From Pyramidobacter piscolens W5455 (GTDB taxonomy: Bacteria; Synergistota; Synergistia; Synergistales; Dethiosulfovibrionaceae), in contig NZ_ADFP01000069.1 in NCBI RefSeq assembly GCF_000177335.1, positions 1 through 36,608 of the forward strand: a stretch of 36,608 nt of DNA. Reading direction: 5' to 3'. Positions 16,169 through 25,509 of the stretch are shown here, piece after piece. The notes below the pieces were generated by a model that did not search any database, was not told the DNA's origin, and saw nothing but the letters and a program-made list of their open reading frames with translations. The translations under genes were made by a program, and so were the position numbers. Position 1 is the first letter of the stretch. Every line of letters starts with the position of its first letter.

Positions 16169-18874
16169 TTATTCCTCGGACAAGCTGGCAATGTTTTCGA
16201 GAATGCGAACGCGGCGGCTCTTCGACTCGTCGGCGCGCTGGCGTTCCGTCTCGACGACGTCCTCCGGAGCTTTGGCCACAAAGCTTTCGCTCGAGAGTTT
16301 CTTCTCACTGCGGGCCAGATTGGCCTCGACCTGCTTCAGTTCCTTTTGCAGGCGCTCGACCTCCGCTTTCGGATCGAGCAGATCGCCTACCGGCAGGAAC
16401 ACCTGCCCGGCCCTGACGATGGAGCTCAGCGCCAAATGCGGTTTGGGCGCGTCGGCAGCGACGACTTCGACGGCGTCGACCTTGGCGGAGAGTTTGATCA
16501 GGTCGAGATTGGCTTCGAGCACCGGCTCAAAGTCTTTGCCGGGACCGCGCAGCACAACGCGCCGCATGTTCTGGCTGGGCGGCAGTCCCGCTTCGGCGCG
16601 CAGGTTGCGGATGGAGCGGATAAATTCCTGAAGCTCGTCCATCTCCGCGACCGACGCCCGATCCTCCGCGTAAGCGGCGGCCTCGGGCCAGGCTTCGAGC
16701 TCCATCGGCTTTTCGCCGAAAGCGAATGCGTGCCACAGTTCCTCGGTCACAAAGGGCGTGAAAGGATGCAGCAGACGCAGCACATCTCTGAAAACGCACA
16801 GCAGCACGCGCTTCGTCGTTTTCTGGCGCTCGGGGCCTTCGTCGCCGTACAGAGCCGGCTTGGAAAGCTCGATGTACCAATCGCAGAAATCGCCCCACAT
16901 AAACTCGTAAAGCTCGCGGGCGGCTTCGCCGATGAAGTATCCGTCGATATCCTTCGTCACGACGTCGTCAAGACGGCGCAGTCGTTCGAGGATCCACCGG
17001 TCATGAAGGCGCATGCGCTTGGGATCGGGCTGTCCTTCATGATCCTCGTCGCCGAGATTCATCAGCGCAAAACGGCTGGCGTTCCAGATCTTGTTGATAA
17101 AGCGCTTATAACTTTCGATCTTCGCAGGGCCGAGCAGGATGTCGCGCCCCTGTACCGTCAGAGCCGCGACCGTAAAGCGCAGGGCGTCGGCGCCGTACAG
17201 ATTGATCATGTCGATGGGGTCGATGCCGTTGCCCAAAGACTTGCTCATCTTGCGTCCCTTTTCGTCGCGCACCAGAGCATGGATGAAAATGTCACGGAAG
17301 GGCACCTCATCCATAAACTCCAGCCCCATCATGATCATTCGCGACACCCAGAAGAAAATAATGTCGAATCCCGTGACCATGACCGACGTGGGATAGAAAT
17401 ATCTCAGTTCCTCGGTATCTTCAGGCCAGCCCATTGTCGAAAACGGCCACAGCGCGCTGCTGAACCAGGTGTCCAGAACGTCCTCATCCTGTTTCAGTTT
17501 TCGAGAACCGCACTTGGGGCAGCAGTCGGGATCGTGTTCGGCAACTACGATATGACCGCAGTCCTCGCAGGTCCAGGCGGGAATGCGATGTCCCCACCAC
17601 AGCTGACGGGAAATGCACCAGTCGCGCACGCCATCCATCCACTGATAATACGTTTTGTCCCACTGCGAAGGGATCCAGTGCATGTGGCCGGCCTTCGATT
17701 CCGCGACGCCGCGTTCGGCCAGCGGAGCCACCTTGACGAACCACTGTTCTGACAGGTAAGGCTCCACGGTCGTGCCGCAACGATAGCAATGGCCGACCTG
17801 ATGCGGCAGTTCTTCGATTTTTTCGAGCGCGCCCTCGTTCTGCATGATCTCTACGCTTTTGACGCGCGCCTCGGCCACGGACATGCCTTCCATTTCTTTG
17901 GCGGCTTCGGTCATGTTGATCATATGGCCGTCCTCGTCGATCACCTGAATCGGTTCGAGATCATGCGTACGCCCGACCTGAAAGTCGTTGGGATCGTGCG
18001 CCGGCGTGATTTTCACGAAGCCGGTCCCGAAAGCGGGATCGACCATGCGATCGGCGATGACGGGAATCGCCCGTCCGCCGGTCATCTTGCCGTCGACACG
18101 CCGTCCGCCCGTCATCGGCACGATCACCTCGCGGCCAACCGCATAGGCGTGCGCTTCGTCGCCGGGATGCACCGCCACCGCTACGTCGGCGATGATCGTT
18201 TCCGGACGCGTCGTGGCGATCATGATGTACTCGTCGCTGTCCTTGAAATAATAACGGACATAGTACATGTGCCCCATCTCTTCGGAATGCTCCACCTCGA
18301 TGTCGGAGAGCGCCGTATGGCAGCGCGGGCACCAGTTGACAATGTATTTCCCTTTGTAGATCAAACCTTTTTCATAGAGGCGGCAAAACACCGTACGAAC
18401 GGCTTTGGAAAGCCCTTCGTCCATCGTGAAGCGCTCGCGCTTCCAGTCGCAGGAATCGCCCAGGCTTTTCATCTGATTGACGATGCGGTCGCGATATTCC
18501 TCTTTCCATTCCCAAGTCCTTTTCACAAAGGCCTCGCGCCCCAAAGCGCGCCGCGACGTGCCCTCTTTGGCGAGACGACGCTCCACCACGTTCTGTGTGG
18601 CAATGCCGGCGTGATCCGTCCCGGGCAGCCAGAGCACGCTGTATCCGCGCGCTCTCTTGTAACGCGCCAGAATATCTTGAAACGTATGGTCGTAGGCGTG
18701 CCCCATGTGCAGCGCTCCGGTAACGTTCGGCGGCGGCAGCACGATCGAGAAAGCTTTCTTTTCTGGATCGATCTTTGCGTCAAAAAGATTTTGATCCAGC
18801 CACCACTGATACCATTTTTCCTCAAGAGGCGCGGGGTCGTATGTTTTCGACAGCTCTGTATTGCGCGAGGCCAT
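16169..18874 (-). CDS. valS: Valyl-tRNA synthetase ValS
   Basis: 901 aa class I aminoacyl-tRNA synthetase, full length. The HIGH-type motif is PPPNVTGALHMGH (about 47-59) and the KMSKS loop is GRKMSKSLGNG (about 539-549). Zinc-type cysteines appear in NWCPRCHTAL and, in a second group, CEDCGH/CCPKCGS. The editing domain contains TTRPETI. The C-terminal coiled coil (about 825-890), rich in Lys, Glu and Leu, is the tRNA-binding arm of ValRS. It lies between engB and folC. No T-box leader is visible upstream. Confidence 0.98.
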   Translation of the reverse strand: MASRNTELSKTYDPAPLEEKWYQWWLDQNLFDAKIDPEKKAFSIVLPPPNVTGALHMGHAYDHTFQDILARYKRARGYSVLWLPGTDHAGIATQNVVERRLAKEGTSRRALGREAFVKRTWEWKEEYRDRIVNQMKSLGDSCDWKRERFTMDEGLSKAVRTVFCRLYEKGLIYKGKYIVNWCPRCHTALSDIEVEHSEEMGHMYYVRYYFKDSDEYIMIATTRPETIIADVAVAVHPGDEAHAYAVGREVIVPMTGGRRVDGKMTGGRAIPVIADRMVDPAFGTGFVKITPAHDPNDFQVGRTHDLEPIQVIDEDGHMINMTEAAKEMEGMSVAEARVKSVEIMQNEGALEKIEELPHQVGHCYRCGTTVEPYLSEQWFVKVAPLAERGVAESKAGHMHWIPSQWDKTYYQWMDGVRDWCISRQLWWGHRIPAWTCEDCGHIVVAEHDPDCCPKCGSRKLKQDEDVLDTWFSSALWPFSTMGWPEDTEELRYFYPTSVMVTGFDIIFFWVSRMIMMGLEFMDEVPFRDIFIHALVRDEKGRKMSKSLGNGIDPIDMINLYGADALRFTVAALTVQGRDILLGPAKIESYKRFINKIWNASRFALMNLGDEDHEGQPDPKRMRLHDRWILERLRRLDDVVTKDIDGYFIGEAARELYEFMWGDFCDWYIELSKPALYGDEGPERQKTTKRVLLCVFRDVLRLLHPFTPFVTEELWHAFAFGEKPMELEAWPEAAAYAEDRASVAEMDELQEFIRSIRNLRAEAGLPPSQNMRRVVLRGPGKDFEPVLEANLDLIKLSAKVDAVEVVAADAPKPHLALSSIVRAGQVFLPVGDLLDPKAEVERLQKELKQVEANLARSEKKLSSESFVAKAPEDVVETERQRADESKSRRVRILENIASLSEE

Positions 18875-18903
18875 TTATTTTTCCTCCCTAGTCAAAGTTG
18901 AAC

Positions 18904-19500
18904 TTATTTCAGCGCAGTGGTCAGATACAGATCGATCTGCGCTTTCAGAGCTTCAATCGTCGCGGGCTCGTCGACTGAACAGGCCAAAGGCAGATTCCAC
19001 GAATAAAGGCCCGTTTCGACATACTTCATGATCACGCTCTTACGTTTCGTTTTTGCAATCTTGTCGGCTTTGGTGAAAACGACCTGCATCGGCACGTCCA
19101 AAGCCTTGAGCCATTCCTGAAGTTCACGGTCCTTATCCAGCAGGCCGTGCCTGATATCCACCAGATGAACCACCAGGGCCAGAGTTCCCCGGCGTTCGAT
19201 ATAGCCCTCGACCAGCGAAGCCCAGCCTTTGCGTTCGTCCTTGCTGCGGGACGCGTAGCCAAATCCCGGCAGATCGACGAGCGTAAAGGGATGAGGCGCC
19301 TGAACGTCGAAGAAATTGACGCTGCGGGTCATTCCCGGCTCCGAACTGACGCGAGCCAGTTTTTGTCCGGCCAGTTTGTTCAGCAGCGAAGATTTGCCGA
19401 CGTTGGAACGCCCCGCCAGGGCGACTTCAGGCAGGCTCCCTGCGGGAAACTGCTGGATTCTATAGGCGGTACAGCGCAACAACGCCTTCCAGGTGATCAT
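18904..19500 (-). CDS. engB: Ribosome biogenesis GTPase YihA/EngB (YsxC)
   Basis: 198 aa TrmE-Era-like GTPase needed for large ribosomal subunit assembly. The motifs are in order: G1 GRSNVGKSS (30-38), G2 around PGMTRSVNFF, G3 DLPGFGYA, G4 TKADK. Its ATG overlaps the lon TGA as ATGA, so it is translationally coupled to lon; the lon-engB pair is conserved in Bacillus and relatives. valS follows after 29 bases. Confidence 0.97.
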   Translation of the reverse strand: MITWKALLRCTAYRIQQFPAGSLPEVALAGRSNVGKSSLLNKLAGQKLARVSSEPGMTRSVNFFDVQAPHPFTLVDLPGFGYASRSKDERKGWASLVEGYIERRGTLALVVHLVDIRHGLLDKDRELQEWLKALDVPMQVVFTKADKIAKTKRKSVIMKYVETGLYSWNLPLACSVDEPATIEALKAQIDLYLTTALK

Positions 19501-21815
19501 CGTCCGCCCTCCAGCACCTTTTCGAAGACTTGCGCCGCCTGAGAGACGAAAACATAATGAACGTCCTGTTTGATCCAGGGTTCCATGTCTTCCGCGTCGG
19601 CCCGGTTCGCTTCCGGTACGAACAGATTATAAATGCCGTAGCGTTTGGCCGCCAGTGTTTTTTCGCGCAGTCCGCCGATCGGCAGCACGTCGCCGCGCAA
19701 GGAAATTTCCCCGGTCATGGCGTAGCCGGGACGATATTTTGCGCCGCTCAACGCGGAGAAAAGAGCGATCGCCATGGTGATGCCGGCGGACGGGCCGTCC
19801 TTTGGGATGGCGCCTTCGGGGACGTGAAGATGCAGCCCCGTCGCCCCCCATTTCGGCTCGGCCTGTTTCGTCAGCTTACGCCAATGAGACTTGAGGAATC
19901 CCAGCGCGGTCATCGCCGATTCCTGCATGACCTTGCCAAGATTGCCGGTCAGCTGCAGTTCTCCCTTGCCGGGCATCTTCACGGCTTCGATGATCAGGAC
20001 GTCGCCGCCGGCAGCCGTCCAGGCCAGTCCGACGGAAAGCCCCGTCTGCGGCTCTTTGGGAATTCTCACGTCCGGGCGGTGAGGCGCGCCCAGATACCCC
20101 GCCAGATCTTTGACTCCAATGCTGACTTTTCGCGAAGCTTCGCCCCGTTCTTCCCGTTCCAAAGCCGAGCGGGCGATCTTGCGGAACAGCGTGGACAGGC
20201 GACGGTCGAGCTCGCGCACGCCGGATTCGTGAGAATAATCGGCAATGACGGCTTTCAGCGCCGCCGACGAAAGGACAGCGTCTTTCTTCGTCAGGCCGCT
20301 TTCCCTGTAGATGCGAGGCAGCAGATGGCCTTTGGCGATGTGATACTTTTCTTCGGGCAGATAACTGGAAAGCTCGATCACGTCCATACGATCCAGCAGC
20401 GGCGCCGGAATCGTATGGGAGACGTTGGCCGTCGTGATGAAAAGGACGTCGCTCAAATCGACGGGCACTTCAAGATAGTGGTCGGTAAAATGGGAATTCT
20501 GTTCCGGATCGAGAACTTCAAGCAGAGCGCTGGCAGGATCGCCGCGAAAGTCCGAACCGATCTTGTCCACTTCGTCAAGCAGCATGACGGGATTGTTGCA
20601 GCCGGCTTCTTTCAATTTCTGCACGATGCGTCCGGGCAAAGCGCCGATGTAGGTGCGACGATGTCCGCGAATCTCGGCCTCGTCGCGCATTCCGCCCAGA
20701 GAAAAACTGACGAAACGGCGCCCCAACGCCTGGGCAACCGACTTTCCCAACGACGTCTTGCCGACGCCGGGCGGTCCGACCAGGCACAAAATCTGCGCCC
20801 GCGAGGACTTGCCGGCCAATTTCCGTACGGCCAGATATTCAAGGAGACGGTCTTTAACGCGTTTCAGGCCGTAATGATTGGCGTCGAGGACTTTTTTCGC
20901 CGCGCCGATGTCAAGCTGCTCTTCCGATTTTCTCAGCCATGGCACGTCAAGCAGCCATTCCACATAGTTTCGAATGACGGTCGACTCCGGCGACATGGAC
21001 GGCGTTTTCGCCATGCGTTTCAGCTCGCTCTCGACCTTCGAACGAACGGAGTCGGGCAGTTCGCTCTTCGCCGCCCGGTCGCGCAGGTCCTGGGCTTCCG
21101 GAGAATCGTCGATCTTCAGCTCTTCCTGAATGGCTTTCAGCTGTTCGCGCAGGAAATACTCCCGCTGATTCTGGTCGATCTCCTTTTGAACTTTGGTATG
21201 GATTTCTCGCCCCAGCTTCAGCATTTCCGTCTCCGAAATCAAATATTTCAGAAGCAGCTCGAGGCGGCTGTCCACTCGAAAGCATTCAAGCAACGACTGC
21301 TTGCGCTGGACGTCAAGAGTCATGTGCGCCGCGATCATGTCGGCCGCCAGCCCGGGATCCTTGATGGCGCTGACCGGCTGAATCAGCTCCGCCGGCAGAC
21401 GGGGATGGTAGGTCACGTAGCTCTCAAACTCACGGAGCACTTCCTGGCGCAGGGCTTCCAAACGGTCGTTATCCACGTAGCCGCTCGGCACAGAGACAAG
21501 ATCAGCCGTCAGCATGGAGTCCTGCAGCACATAGGCGCGGCAGCGTTTGCGCTCTTTGCCTTCGAGCAGCAGCTTCATCGTACCGTCGGGCATGCGGATC
21601 ATCTGCAGCATCTCGCACACGGTGCCGACATCGTATACATCCGCGGGGCCCGGATTTTCTTCTTCGGGATTCTTTTGAGCTGCCACAAAGATGTAACGTT
21701 TCTCCGCAGTGGCCGCAATTTCTATGGCCTTCAAGGTCGAAGAACGTCCGACGAAAATCGGCACAAGAACTCCGGGGAAAATGACGGTGTCACGGGCAGG
21801 CAGCACGTACAACAT
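19497..21815 (-). CDS. lon: ATP-dependent protease Lon
   Basis: 772 aa, LonA type. An N-terminal substrate-binding domain (about 1-200) and a coiled-coil region lead to the AAA+ module, with Walker A GPPGVGKTSLG (about 344-354), GGMRDEAEIRGHRRTYIGA and Walker B VMLLDEVDKIG. The C-terminal protease domain has the catalytic serine in KDGPSAGITMA (about 676) and the lysine in the REKTLAAKRYG region (about 720). The ATG at 21815 has GGAGGAG upstream. It degrades misfolded and regulatory proteins in the cytosol. It sits 3 bases after clpX. Confidence 0.98.
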   Translation of the reverse strand: MLYVLPARDTVIFPGVLVPIFVGRSSTLKAIEIAATAEKRYIFVAAQKNPEEENPGPADVYDVGTVCEMLQMIRMPDGTMKLLLEGKERKRCRAYVLQDSMLTADLVSVPSGYVDNDRLEALRQEVLREFESYVTYHPRLPAELIQPVSAIKDPGLAADMIAAHMTLDVQRKQSLLECFRVDSRLELLLKYLISETEMLKLGREIHTKVQKEIDQNQREYFLREQLKAIQEELKIDDSPEAQDLRDRAAKSELPDSVRSKVESELKRMAKTPSMSPESTVIRNYVEWLLDVPWLRKSEEQLDIGAAKKVLDANHYGLKRVKDRLLEYLAVRKLAGKSSRAQILCLVGPPGVGKTSLGKSVAQALGRRFVSFSLGGMRDEAEIRGHRRTYIGALPGRIVQKLKEAGCNNPVMLLDEVDKIGSDFRGDPASALLEVLDPEQNSHFTDHYLEVPVDLSDVLFITTANVSHTIPAPLLDRMDVIELSSYLPEEKYHIAKGHLLPRIYRESGLTKKDAVLSSAALKAVIADYSHESGVRELDRRLSTLFRKIARSALEREERGEASRKVSIGVKDLAGYLGAPHRPDVRIPKEPQTGLSVGLAWTAAGGDVLIIEAVKMPGKGELQLTGNLGKVMQESAMTALGFLKSHWRKLTKQAEPKWGATGLHLHVPEGAIPKDGPSAGITMAIALFSALSGAKYRPGYAMTGEISLRGDVLPIGGLREKTLAAKRYGIYNLFVPEANRADAEDMEPWIKQDVHYVFVSQAAQVFEKVLEGGR

Positions 21816-21818
21816 TCG

Positions 21819-23117
21819 TTAAGACTCCTCCGCTTTCATGTCTTCAATGTATTCGGGCTGCCCCGTTCCCGCTACATATTCCGGAGTGATAACGATTTTC
21901 TTGATCTGCCCTTTGGTGTTGGACGAGGGGACTTCGTACATCAGATTAAGCATCAGATTTTCCATGATCGCGCGCAGTCCGCGAGCGCCCGTCCCTTTAC
22001 TGGCCGCCTTTTCGGCGATCGCGCGGATGGCCTCCGGCTGATAGTCCAGTTCGACGTTCTCCATTTCGAAATTTTTCTGGTATTGCCTCACCAGGGAATT
22101 TTTCGGTTCGGTCAAAACGCGCACCAGCGCGTCCGCGTCAAGACTTTGAAGAGGTACGAGCAACGGCAGACGCCCGACCAGTTCGGGGATAAAGCCAAAA
22201 GAAACGAGGTCTTCGGGTTCCACCTGCCGCAGCAGGTCGTAGCGATCGGCGGCGGTACCGTTGCGAATGTCGCTGTCGAAGCCGATGACTTTCTTGTTGA
22301 CGCGGCGGCCGACAATATTTTCAAGCCCGTCGAAAGCGCCGCCGCAAATGAAGAGAATATTGGCTGTGTTGACCTGAATGAATTCCTGCTGAGGATGTTT
22401 GCGCCCTCCTTTGGGAGGGATATTGGAGACCGTCCCTTCGAGGATCTTCAAAAGCGCCTGCTGTACCCCTTCGCCGGAAACGTCGCGGGTGATGGACGTA
22501 GATTCCGATTTGCGGGCGATCTTGTCGATTTCGTCGATGTAAACGATGCCGCGTTCAGCGGCGGCTACGTCATAATCAGCCGCCTGGACGAGCCTTACCA
22601 GCACGTTCTCGACGTCTTCGCCCACATATCCGGCTTCCGTCAACGTCGTGGCGTCCGAAATTGCAAAGGGGACGTTGAGTTTTTTCGCCAAACTCTGGGC
22701 CAGGAGCGTCTTGCCGCTTCCCGTCGGCCCCAGCAGGAGCAGATTGCTCTTTTGCAGTTCCACTTCGCCGCCGCTGAAACCGGTGACGATCCGTTTGTAG
22801 TGATTGTAAACGGCGACGGAAATCGCCTTTTTGGCGTAATCCTGACCGATCACATACTCATCAAGATATTCTTTGATCTCTTTCGGGCGCGGGGGATTTT
22901 TCAGCGCCGTCATCATCTTGTCATCGTGCTGCCCGGCATCGTTAAAAGCCTCGTCAAGGTCCGCCGTATTTCTCAGATAGGAATTGCAGATTTTTATGCA
23001 TTCGCTGCAAATGTTGATTCCTTCCGGACCGGAAATCAGAGTGATCCCGTCTTCAGCGCTTCTGCCACAGAATGAACAGCGCGGATTCTTGCGATTTTTC
23101 TCATCGATGCGTGCCAT
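21819..23117 (-). CDS. clpX: ATP-dependent Clp protease ATP-binding subunit ClpX
   Basis: 432 aa from the chosen start. An N-terminal zinc-binding domain (CSFC and CSEC pairs) precedes one AAA+ module with Walker [12 protein letters not shown], Walker [11 protein letters not shown] and the pore loop GYVGEDVE. It unfolds substrates for ClpP. The ClpP-docking IGF-type loop appears as VIGFDSD. The ATG at 23117 gives the usual 14 residues before the first cysteine and has GGAAGGG 9 bases upstream; an in-frame ATG at 23138 would add seven residues. clpP is 82 bases upstream and lon directly follows. Confidence 0.97.
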   Translation of the reverse strand: MARIDEKNRKNPRCSFCGRSAEDGITLISGPEGINICSECIKICNSYLRNTADLDEAFNDAGQHDDKMMTALKNPPRPKEIKEYLDEYVIGQDYAKKAISVAVYNHYKRIVTGFSGGEVELQKSNLLLLGPTGSGKTLLAQSLAKKLNVPFAISDATTLTEAGYVGEDVENVLVRLVQAADYDVAAAERGIVYIDEIDKIARKSESTSITRDVSGEGVQQALLKILEGTVSNIPPKGGRKHPQQEFIQVNTANILFICGGAFDGLENIVGRRVNKKVIGFDSDIRNGTAADRYDLLRQVEPEDLVSFGFIPELVGRLPLLVPLQSLDADALVRVLTEPKNSLVRQYQKNFEMENVELDYQPEAIRAIAEKAASKGTGARGLRAIMENLMLNLMYEVPSSNTKGQIKKIVITPEYVAGTGQPEYIEDMKAEES

Positions 23118-23199
23118 GGCAGCCATCCCTTCCGACATCAGCCTGTTTCATCATAAATAACAAGAGAGAGAGGAGCGGGAATTTCACAGTCATTCCGTT

Positions 23200-23778
23200 C
23201 TATCGCTTGTCGATCACTTTGTCCACAATTCCATAGGCAAGAGCTTCCTGCGCCGTCATGTAAAAATCGCGATCAGTGTCGCCCTTGACTTTTCTCATGC
23301 TTTGTCCCGTATGTTTCACAAGAATATTGTTCAGCGTTTCCTTGGTTTTGATGATTTCGCGGGCCTGGATTTCAATGTCGCTGGCTTGTCCCTGCGCGCC
23401 GCCGAGAGGCTGATGGATCATGATGCGGGAATTCGGAAGAGCGATGCGCTTGCCGGCAGAGCCCGCCGAAAGCAGCACCGCGGCCATGCTGGCTGCCATA
23501 CCGACGACAATGGTGGACACGTCGCATTTCACGAACTGCATGGTATCGTAAATCGCCAGCCCCGCCGAAACCGAACCTCCGGGGGAATTGATATAGATGC
23601 TGATGTCGCGCTCCGGGCTTTCGCTTTCCAGAAACAACAGCTGAGCCACCACCGCGTTGGCTACGTCGTCGTTGATCTCGTCGCCAAGAAAAACGATGCG
23701 GTCCTTCAGCAGCCGCGAATAAATGTCGTAAGAGCGCTCTCCGCGGCCGGTCTGTTCAATTACAAAAGGAATATACAT
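23200..23778 (-). CDS. clpP: ATP-dependent Clp protease proteolytic subunit ClpP
   Basis: 192 aa serine protease that forms the tetradecameric chamber served by ClpX. The catalytic serine is in [14 protein letters not shown] and the histidine in [10 protein letters not shown]; the QARE and LVKHTGQS segments lead to the C-terminal region with the aspartate ([10 protein letters not shown]). The N terminus [24 protein letters not shown] is typical. Its ribosome site AAAGGAG lies about 13 bases from the ATG, longer than ideal. It follows the terminator after tig. Confidence 0.98.
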   Translation of the reverse strand: MYIPFVIEQTGRGERSYDIYSRLLKDRIVFLGDEINDDVANAVVAQLLFLESESPERDISIYINSPGGSVSAGLAIYDTMQFVKCDVSTIVVGMAASMAAVLLSAGSAGKRIALPNSRIMIHQPLGGAQGQASDIEIQAREIIKTKETLNNILVKHTGQSMRKVKGDTDRDFYMTAQEALAYGIVDKVIDKR

Positions 23779-23811
23779 GTTGAAATTGAGGCTCCTTTCT
23801 GCTTCTCTTTC

Positions 23812-23848
23812 AAAAAAAATTGCTGCGGCATCGTCTCTGCCGCAGCAA
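23812..23848 (-). terminator. Intrinsic terminator between tig and clpP
   Basis: On the minus strand TTGCTGCGGCA (23848-23838) pairs perfectly with TGCCGCAGCAA (23830-23820) around a 7-base loop and is followed by a T-run (complement of 23812-23819). It begins 13 bases after the tig stop. Only about 33 bases separate it from the clpP ATG, and these show no -10/-35 pair. Confidence 0.9.
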
Positions 23849-23861
23849 CGAGGGAAAATCC

Positions 23862-25214
23862 TTAATTCTGAGCGGCAGGCGCTTCAGCGTCAACACCCTT
23901 CTTCACTTCGTTGACTTTCACTTTTTCCATAATCGCCTGCAGCGTCTTGCGGTAACGCGCCTGAGAGATCATGTTCTCGAAGTCCTCCGGACGCTTCTTC
24001 AGCATATCCTTGATGCTGTCGCTGGAGATGCCGTAATTGGCGGCCATCTGGGCAATCTCCCCGTCCAGATCCTCTTTTCGTACGGAGACGCCGAATTTCT
24101 TGGCGCAGGCATCAACCACAAGATACCCCATCACGTCGCGGCGAGCGTCTTTCTCGAGATTCTCTTCGAGTTCTTCAAGATCGTGCCCCTCGGACTTATA
24201 GTATTCCTCAAGGCTCATCTTTGTCCGCTGTTTGACGTTTTCCTCGAAACGCTTGCGCAGATGTTCCCGCTGGCGCCGCACCATCGAGTCGGGCAATTCG
24301 ACCTGAGAAGCCTCGGTGATCTTGGCGACCGCCTCGTTTTCGGCCGCGGTACGGGCGTCGGCTTTCAGGCGCTTGTCGAGGTTCTCGCGGATCGTGGCGC
24401 GCAGTTCCGCCTCGCTGTGCACGTCCTCCGAGGTGACTTTCTTGAAGAACTCGTCGTCCATCTCCGGAGCGACCGGCTCCTGAACTTCGATGACGTCGAA
24501 CTCATAGTGAGCCGTTTTGCCGGCCACCGTCTTGTCCCGATAGTCGTCGGCGACGTTGATGTCGGCGGACTTTTTGGTTCCCGCTTCAGTTCCCGTCAGA
24601 GCCTCGACGATCTCGGGGCGCATGGAAAGATGGTCCAGTTCGAACGTGTCGATCTGGGGTTCGTGAGACATGACGTCTTTGCCGTCGTCGTCTTTCACGA
24701 CCAGGCTGTAGGCGGCGCGAACTTTATCGCCGTGCCGGGCGGGCCGATTGACGGGCTTGTAGGTGGCCAATCTCTTCTTCATATTCTCGAGCGCTTCGTC
24801 GACCATGCTTTCGCTGACGGCGAACACCGGCAGATCGACCGTGATATCGGAAAGCTCGGGCAGCGTCACCTCGGGTTCGACCTCATACTTCACGGTAAAA
24901 GTGACGTCCTCGCCCTCCTTCATGTTGAGATCGTCAACCGTGGGCGAAGCGATCGGCTCAAGGTCGTACTCGGCGCAGACTTCGTCAAGAACTTTTGGAA
25001 GCATGTCTTCGAGAGCCTGACTCATGATCGAGTCTTTGCCGAGGCGCATTTCCAGCACCGCCTTGGGGGCCTTCCCTTTACGGAAACCGGGAATGTTGAC
25101 CCGTTTGGCGATCTCGGCGTAGGTTTTCTTCAGCTGAGCCGCATAACCGGCCTGATCCACGGTTACCTTGATGGTTACAATGTTTTTTTCTTGTGACAGC
25201 AGTTCCGATTTCAC
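23862..25214 (-). CDS. tig: Trigger factor (ribosome-bound chaperone and prolyl isomerase)
   Basis: 450 aa. Trigger factor binds the ribosome at the exit tunnel and holds nascent chains. The ribosome-binding loop is GFRKGKAP within [16 protein letters not shown] (about 42-57). A PPIase-like FKBP domain (about 150-240; [13 protein letters not shown]) and the long helical C-terminal domain follow. The GTG at 25214 is preferred: AAAGGAGTG lies 7 bases upstream, whereas the longer frame to 25232 would place the ribosome site inside the gene. The tig-clpP-clpX-lon order is widely conserved. Confidence 0.95.
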   Translation of the reverse strand: MKSELLSQEKNIVTIKVTVDQAGYAAQLKKTYAEIAKRVNIPGFRKGKAPKAVLEMRLGKDSIMSQALEDMLPKVLDEVCAEYDLEPIASPTVDDLNMKEGEDVTFTVKYEVEPEVTLPELSDITVDLPVFAVSESMVDEALENMKKRLATYKPVNRPARHGDKVRAAYSLVVKDDDGKDVMSHEPQIDTFELDHLSMRPEIVEALTGTEAGTKKSADINVADDYRDKTVAGKTAHYEFDVIEVQEPVAPEMDDEFFKKVTSEDVHSEAELRATIRENLDKRLKADARTAAENEAVAKITEASQVELPDSMVRRQREHLRKRFEENVKQRTKMSLEEYYKSEGHDLEELEENLEKDARRDVMGYLVVDACAKKFGVSVRKEDLDGEIAQMAANYGISSDSIKDMLKKRPEDFENMISQARYRKTLQAIMEKVKVNEVKKGVDAEAPAAQN

Positions 25215-25271
25215 AAGAAGCACTCCTTTCAATAACCTAGACTCAATGGTGATAAAAAAACGACTCGGACA

Positions 25272-25280
25272 AGTATATCA
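25272..25280 (-). promoter_or_regulatory. Extended -10 promoter of tig
   Basis: The minus strand reads TGATATACT: a TG one base before TATACT. No good -35 is visible, which fits an extended -10 promoter. The predicted leader is about 50 bases. Confidence 0.5.
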
Positions 25281-25443
25281 CAGGAAAGCCAAAGAATCTT
25301 CATTATTTTATGCTCCGAGAGACTCGAAACACAAAAACATTCTTTGTGACGAAAAAAATATTGAACTTTTGGGAGGAGATCCCGTCTTTTTCGTTATTTT
25401 TATCGGGACATAAATATCCGTGAGCAAAAATGCTCCTGGGCAT

Positions 25444-25490
25444 AAGAAAGCCCTCCCTCCTGTCACGAAACGCGAGAGGAGGAAGGGGCG
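25444..25490 (-). terminator. Probable terminator after rpoD
   Basis: CCTCCT (25456-25461) pairs with AGGAGG (25477-25482), and GCCC/GGGC extends the stem with an internal loop. On the minus strand it is followed by TTTCTTA and lies about 20 bases after the rpoD stop. Confidence 0.6.
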
Positions 25491-25509
25491 AGTCAGTCGT
25501 TGCTCAAGA

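Noticed and set aside
15212-17752. 846-codon open frame antisense to folC and valS
   Set aside because: Same reasoning: the minus-strand genes carry all catalytic motifs, and the antisense product has none.
19530-23075. 1181-codon open frame antisense to lon and clpX
   Set aside because: It opposes two unmistakable conserved genes, has low-complexity Arg/His/Gln-rich translation and no family motif; long antisense frames are common in GC-rich genes with biased codons.
25168-25413. 81-codon plus-strand open frame opposite the tig start
   Set aside because: Overlaps the tig N terminus and promoter, no ribosome site, no recognisable motif.
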